Source of the DNA: Acidobacteriota bacterium
GTDB taxonomy: Bacteria > Acidobacteriota > Blastocatellia > RBC074
Assembly (NCBI GenBank): GCA_013140935.1
Contig: JABFSD010000747.1
Location: 1-8,446 of the forward strand
Length of the DNA stretch: 8,446 bases
Direction: 5' to 3'
Both the position numbers and the translations under genes were made by a program. The notes below the pieces were generated by a model. It was not told the origin of the DNA. It was given only the letters and a program-made list of their open reading frames with translations, and did not search any database. Below are positions 6,360 to 8,446 of the stretch, piece after piece; within the stretch, counting starts at the first letter, position 1; every line of letters begins with the position of its first letter.

Positions 6360-6788
6360 ATGACGCTTACTGATTTACCGGCGCTCAATGCCTGTTTGAA
6401 CGCTACGAGCGCGACGTTGCTGTGCATCGGTTACGGCTTCATACGGCAAAAGAAAATCCTCCTGCATCGCATTTGTATGAGCGCAGCGTTTCTGACCTCG
6501 ACGTTGTTTCTGGCTTCTTATCTTTATTACCACGCGCATCACGGCTCGACGAAGTTTCAGGGACAAGGCGCGGTGCGGTGGATTTATTTCATCATCCTGC
6601 TCACACATACGATTCTCGCTGTCGTAATCGTACCGCTGATTTTCATGACATTCGCCCGCGCGCTCGGCGGCAAGTTCGATAAGCACAAAGCCATCGCGCG
6701 TTGGACGCTGCCGCTGTGGCTTTACGTATCAGTCACCGGCGTCATCGTTTACCTGATGCTGTATCAACTTTATCCCGCTGCTCAATGA
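6360..6788 (+). CDS. DUF420 membrane protein, CtaM/YozB-like oxidase assembly factor
   Basis: This 142-residue protein has four predicted membrane helices and matches the DUF420 family: NACLNATSATLLCIGY near the start, a His-rich loop SYLYYHAHHG (His58, His60, His61), ILLTHTILAV (His83), and KFDKHKAIARWTLPLWLY (His109). Together with His36 these could bind haem or copper. Members include Staphylococcus aureus CtaM, needed for activity of the aa3-type quinol oxidase, and Bacillus YozB. The start lies four bases after the coxC stop, with GGAAGTAGG overlapping that stop as a likely ribosome binding site, so the two genes are almost certainly co-transcribed. A role in assembling the same oxidase follows from family and neighbour; the biochemical step is not known from this sequence. 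Confidence 0.88.
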   Translation: MTLTDLPALNACLNATSATLLCIGYGFIRQKKILLHRICMSAAFLTSTLFLASYLYYHAHHGSTKFQGQGAVRWIYFIILLTHTILAVVIVPLIFMTFARALGGKFDKHKAIARWTLPLWLYVSVTGVIVYLMLYQLYPAAQ

Positions 6789-7750
6789 CAAGCCCTTCAC
6801 CCAAACTCTCGCTGTTTCTGCCCGTTTATAACGAAGAAGAAAACCTGCCGCGCCTGAACGCCAAAATCTTCGAAGCGATGGCCGCCCTCGGCCAAACCTT
6901 CGAAATCATTTACGTAGACGATGGTAGCCGCGACCGCAGCCTTGAATTGCTTGAACAATTCGCCACCGCTGACTCACGCGTAAAAGTCATCGCCTTTCGG
7001 CGCAATTACGGCCAAACCGCCGCGATGGCCGCAGGCATTCACGCCGCGCAAGGCGAAATCCTGATTCCGATGGATGCCGACTTGCAGAACGACCCGGCGG
7101 ACATCAAGCGCCTGCTCGACAAACTCGATGAAGGCTTCGATGTAGTCTCAGGCTGGCGCAAAGACCGGCAGGATGCCTTCCTTTCGCGCACGCTGCCTTC
7201 GCGCCTCGCCAACGCACTGATCTCGCGCATCGGCGGCGTGCCGTTGCACGATTACGGCTGCTCGCTCAAAGCCTATCGCCGCGAAGTGCTCAAAGACGTA
7301 AACCTTTACGGTGAGATGCACCGCTTCATTCCGATTTACGCGGCATGGGCCGGAGGCCGTGTCACAGAGATTCCCGTCACCCATCACGCGCGCACCGCTG
7401 GCGTATCGAAATACGGCATCTCGCGCACGATCAAAGTCGTATTCGATCTCGTCACGATCAAATTCATGGCGAGCTATCTGACCAAGCCGATTTATTTGTT
7501 TGGCGGCGCAGGCATGATTTCCTTCGTGATTTCTTTGTTGGCGGCAGCCATGGCTTTTCTCATGAAATTCGCAGACTGGCCCAAACACGCCGACTTCATA
7601 CAAACGCCGCTGCCCGTCGTAGCCATGGTGCTGTTTGCGTTGGGCGTACAGTTTTTCCTGATGGGACTGATCGCCGAGATCGTCGTACGCACTTATCACG
7701 AATCGCAGGGCAAGCCGATTTATGCCGTGAAGGCACGATACAACTTCTAA
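6785..7750 (+). CDS. GT2 polyprenyl-phosphate glycosyltransferase (DPM1/GtrB/ArnC-like)
   Basis: This 321-residue protein has an N-terminal GT-A catalytic domain: LFLPVYNEEENL (10-21), YVDDGSRDRS (43-52, nucleotide-binding Asp45/Asp46), RNYGQTAAMAAGI (73-85) and MDADLQNDP (96-104, the DxD metal motif at Asp97/Asp99). SGWRKDRQD and DYGCSLKAYRREVL follow, as in the DPM1/GtrB group. Two C-terminal membrane helices (about 235-262 and 273-301) fit enzymes that move a sugar from a nucleotide donor to polyprenyl phosphate at the inner membrane. The ATG at 6785 overlaps the preceding stop as ATGA, indicating translational coupling; the frame also opens at 6701, but that part overlaps the DUF420 gene and lacks family similarity. 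The sugar cannot be predicted. It probably serves envelope glycan, O-antigen-like or protein glycosylation. Confidence 0.88.
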   Translation: MTSPSPKLSLFLPVYNEEENLPRLNAKIFEAMAALGQTFEIIYVDDGSRDRSLELLEQFATADSRVKVIAFRRNYGQTAAMAAGIHAAQGEILIPMDADLQNDPADIKRLLDKLDEGFDVVSGWRKDRQDAFLSRTLPSRLANALISRIGGVPLHDYGCSLKAYRREVLKDVNLYGEMHRFIPIYAAWAGGRVTEIPVTHHARTAGVSKYGISRTIKVVFDLVTIKFMASYLTKPIYLFGGAGMISFVISLLAAAMAFLMKFADWPKHADFIQTPLPVVAMVLFALGVQFFLMGLIAEIVVRTYHESQGKPIYAVKARYNF

Positions 7751-7751
7751 C

Positions 7752-7865
7752 GTGGCGCAGGCTTCAGCCTGTGAGACGTTGTGTGGACTTTAGTCCGCTC
7801 GTGATTGCACAAGACTGGGCGGACTAAAGTCCACACAACGTCTCACAGGCTGAAGCCTGCGCCAC
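7752..7865. repeat. Perfect 47-bp inverted repeat with 20-nt spacer, built of two palindromic modules
   Basis: Bases 7752-7798 are the exact reverse complement of 7819-7865; the spacer is 7799-7818. Each arm contains two smaller palindromes, caggcttcagcctg and ggactttagtcc. The element fills nearly the whole gap between two convergent genes, starting two bases after the glycosyltransferase stop and ending two bases before the other stop. In RNA it forms a very stable hairpin that could end or protect transcripts from both sides, though there is no T-run. No transposase is present. It may be a non-autonomous or REP-derived element. Confidence 0.9.
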
Positions 7866-7867
7866 TT

Positions 7868-8446
7868 CTATTTAATCGAAACCCGCACCGCATTCGTCGG
7901 ACGCCCATCCACAAACACTTCCAACTCGACTTCGCCGCGTCCGATCAACGAACGCGGTACGCGCACGTTTACTTGATCCAGCCCTGCGAATTCGCCTTGC
8001 GCACCGGCATACAACACTTCCCCACTCACCGTCGTCGCGTAACGCGCTGTCGCCGGACTGCCCGCGCTGCGTCCGCGCATGCCGGTGCCGAACAACAACA
8101 GAAACACCTGATCGCTTTCGGGGCCGAGATCAATCGGCACGGCGACGAACTGGTTGCGCGCCGCGTCGTATTGCGCGACGGCTTCATACACGAGCGACCC
8201 ATCGCTTTTGGCGCGCAGCACCGCCGCCGCAGGCAAGCCCGTGCCCGTGGCGTTCAACGTAAACAATCCCGGTGCGAGTGCCGCCATCGTGACCGAGCCG
8301 ATTGAGACGATATTGTCGCCGCTCGTGATCGTCACCGTCGCCGCACCGGCTGCGGTTTGCGCGGGCATCAGGTAATTGACTTGCGCGGGAGATACGAAAA
8401 ACAACGGCGCAGCACGTTCAACGCCCAACGCATCGCGCACACGCAC
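7868..8446 (-). CDS. C-terminal part of a secreted protein with Solibacter-type C-terminal domain (TIGR03437-like), 5' end outside window
   Basis: The frame runs from the right edge to a TAG at 7868-7870, giving 192 residues. The GTG at the very edge is probably an internal codon, so the gene is cut by the window. The sequence is a close fit to the C-terminal domain described from Candidatus Solibacter: PLFFVSPAQVNYLMP, then ATVTITSGD, LAPGLFTLNATGTG, the run VPIDLGPESDQVFLLLFGTG, LYAGAQGEFAGLDQVNVR, and PRSLIGRGEVELEVFVDG. This domain sits at the end of many large extracellular proteins of Acidobacteriota with varied N-terminal parts, such as NHL, peptidase or Ig-like domains, so the function of the whole protein is open. 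It is convergent with the glycosyltransferase gene. Confidence 0.88.
   Translation of the reverse strand: MRVRDALGVERAAPLFFVSPAQVNYLMPAQTAAGAATVTITSGDNIVSIGSVTMAALAPGLFTLNATGTGLPAAAVLRAKSDGSLVYEAVAQYDAARNQFVAVPIDLGPESDQVFLLLFGTGMRGRSAGSPATARYATTVSGEVLYAGAQGEFAGLDQVNVRVPRSLIGRGEVELEVFVDGRPTNAVRVSIK

Noticed and set aside
7752..7865. Inverted repeats as the ends of an insertion sequence
   Set aside because: Only 20 nt lie between the arms, so no transposase can be encoded; I call it a palindromic repeat instead.

Overview
The window looks like chromosomal DNA of a soil-type Acidobacteriota, most likely of the Solibacter/Blastocatellia kind. The best marker is the minus-strand fragment at the right edge. 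It carries the C-terminal domain known from Candidatus Solibacter and relatives (TIGR03437-like). The moderately GC-rich coding style, the secreted NHL-repeat protein with a Thr-Pro linker, and the many short intergenic palindromes fit the same group. This placement is inference from recognised families; no marker gene such as rRNA is present.

Layout. Positions 2-172 hold the end of a glycine-zipper protein, followed by a strong terminator hairpin. Positions 391-909 encode an unrecognised secreted protein with its own terminator. Facing it across an inverted repeat is a large minus-strand gene (2878-1142) for an exported NHL beta-propeller with a Thr-Pro linker and a C-terminal galactose-binding-like domain. 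About 390 bp without a gene separates its start from a plus-strand class A beta-lactamase-like serine hydrolase (3271-4161), whose ribosome binding site directly follows an imperfect hairpin. A ParD/ParE toxin-antitoxin pair comes next (4226-4802).

The core of the window is a tight plus-strand cluster at 4857-7750: a lipoprotein with a cupredoxin-like copper site, cytochrome c oxidase subunit III, a DUF420/CtaM-like oxidase assembly protein, and a GT2 polyprenyl-phosphate glycosyltransferase that overlaps the previous gene by ATGA. The first three probably work together in making or feeding a haem-copper terminal oxidase. Subunits I and II are not here. The glycosyltransferase is probably co-transcribed but belongs to envelope glycan synthesis.

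The cluster ends in a perfect 47-bp inverted repeat with a 20-nt spacer, which separates it from the convergent TIGR03437-type surface protein gene. Several palindromes in the gaps share sequence words, which suggests a family of small dispersed repeats. I did not find a clearly new defence system or mobile element. The items most worth a second look are the palindrome family, the copper lipoprotein with its separated oxidase genes, and the atypical beta-lactamase-like enzyme.
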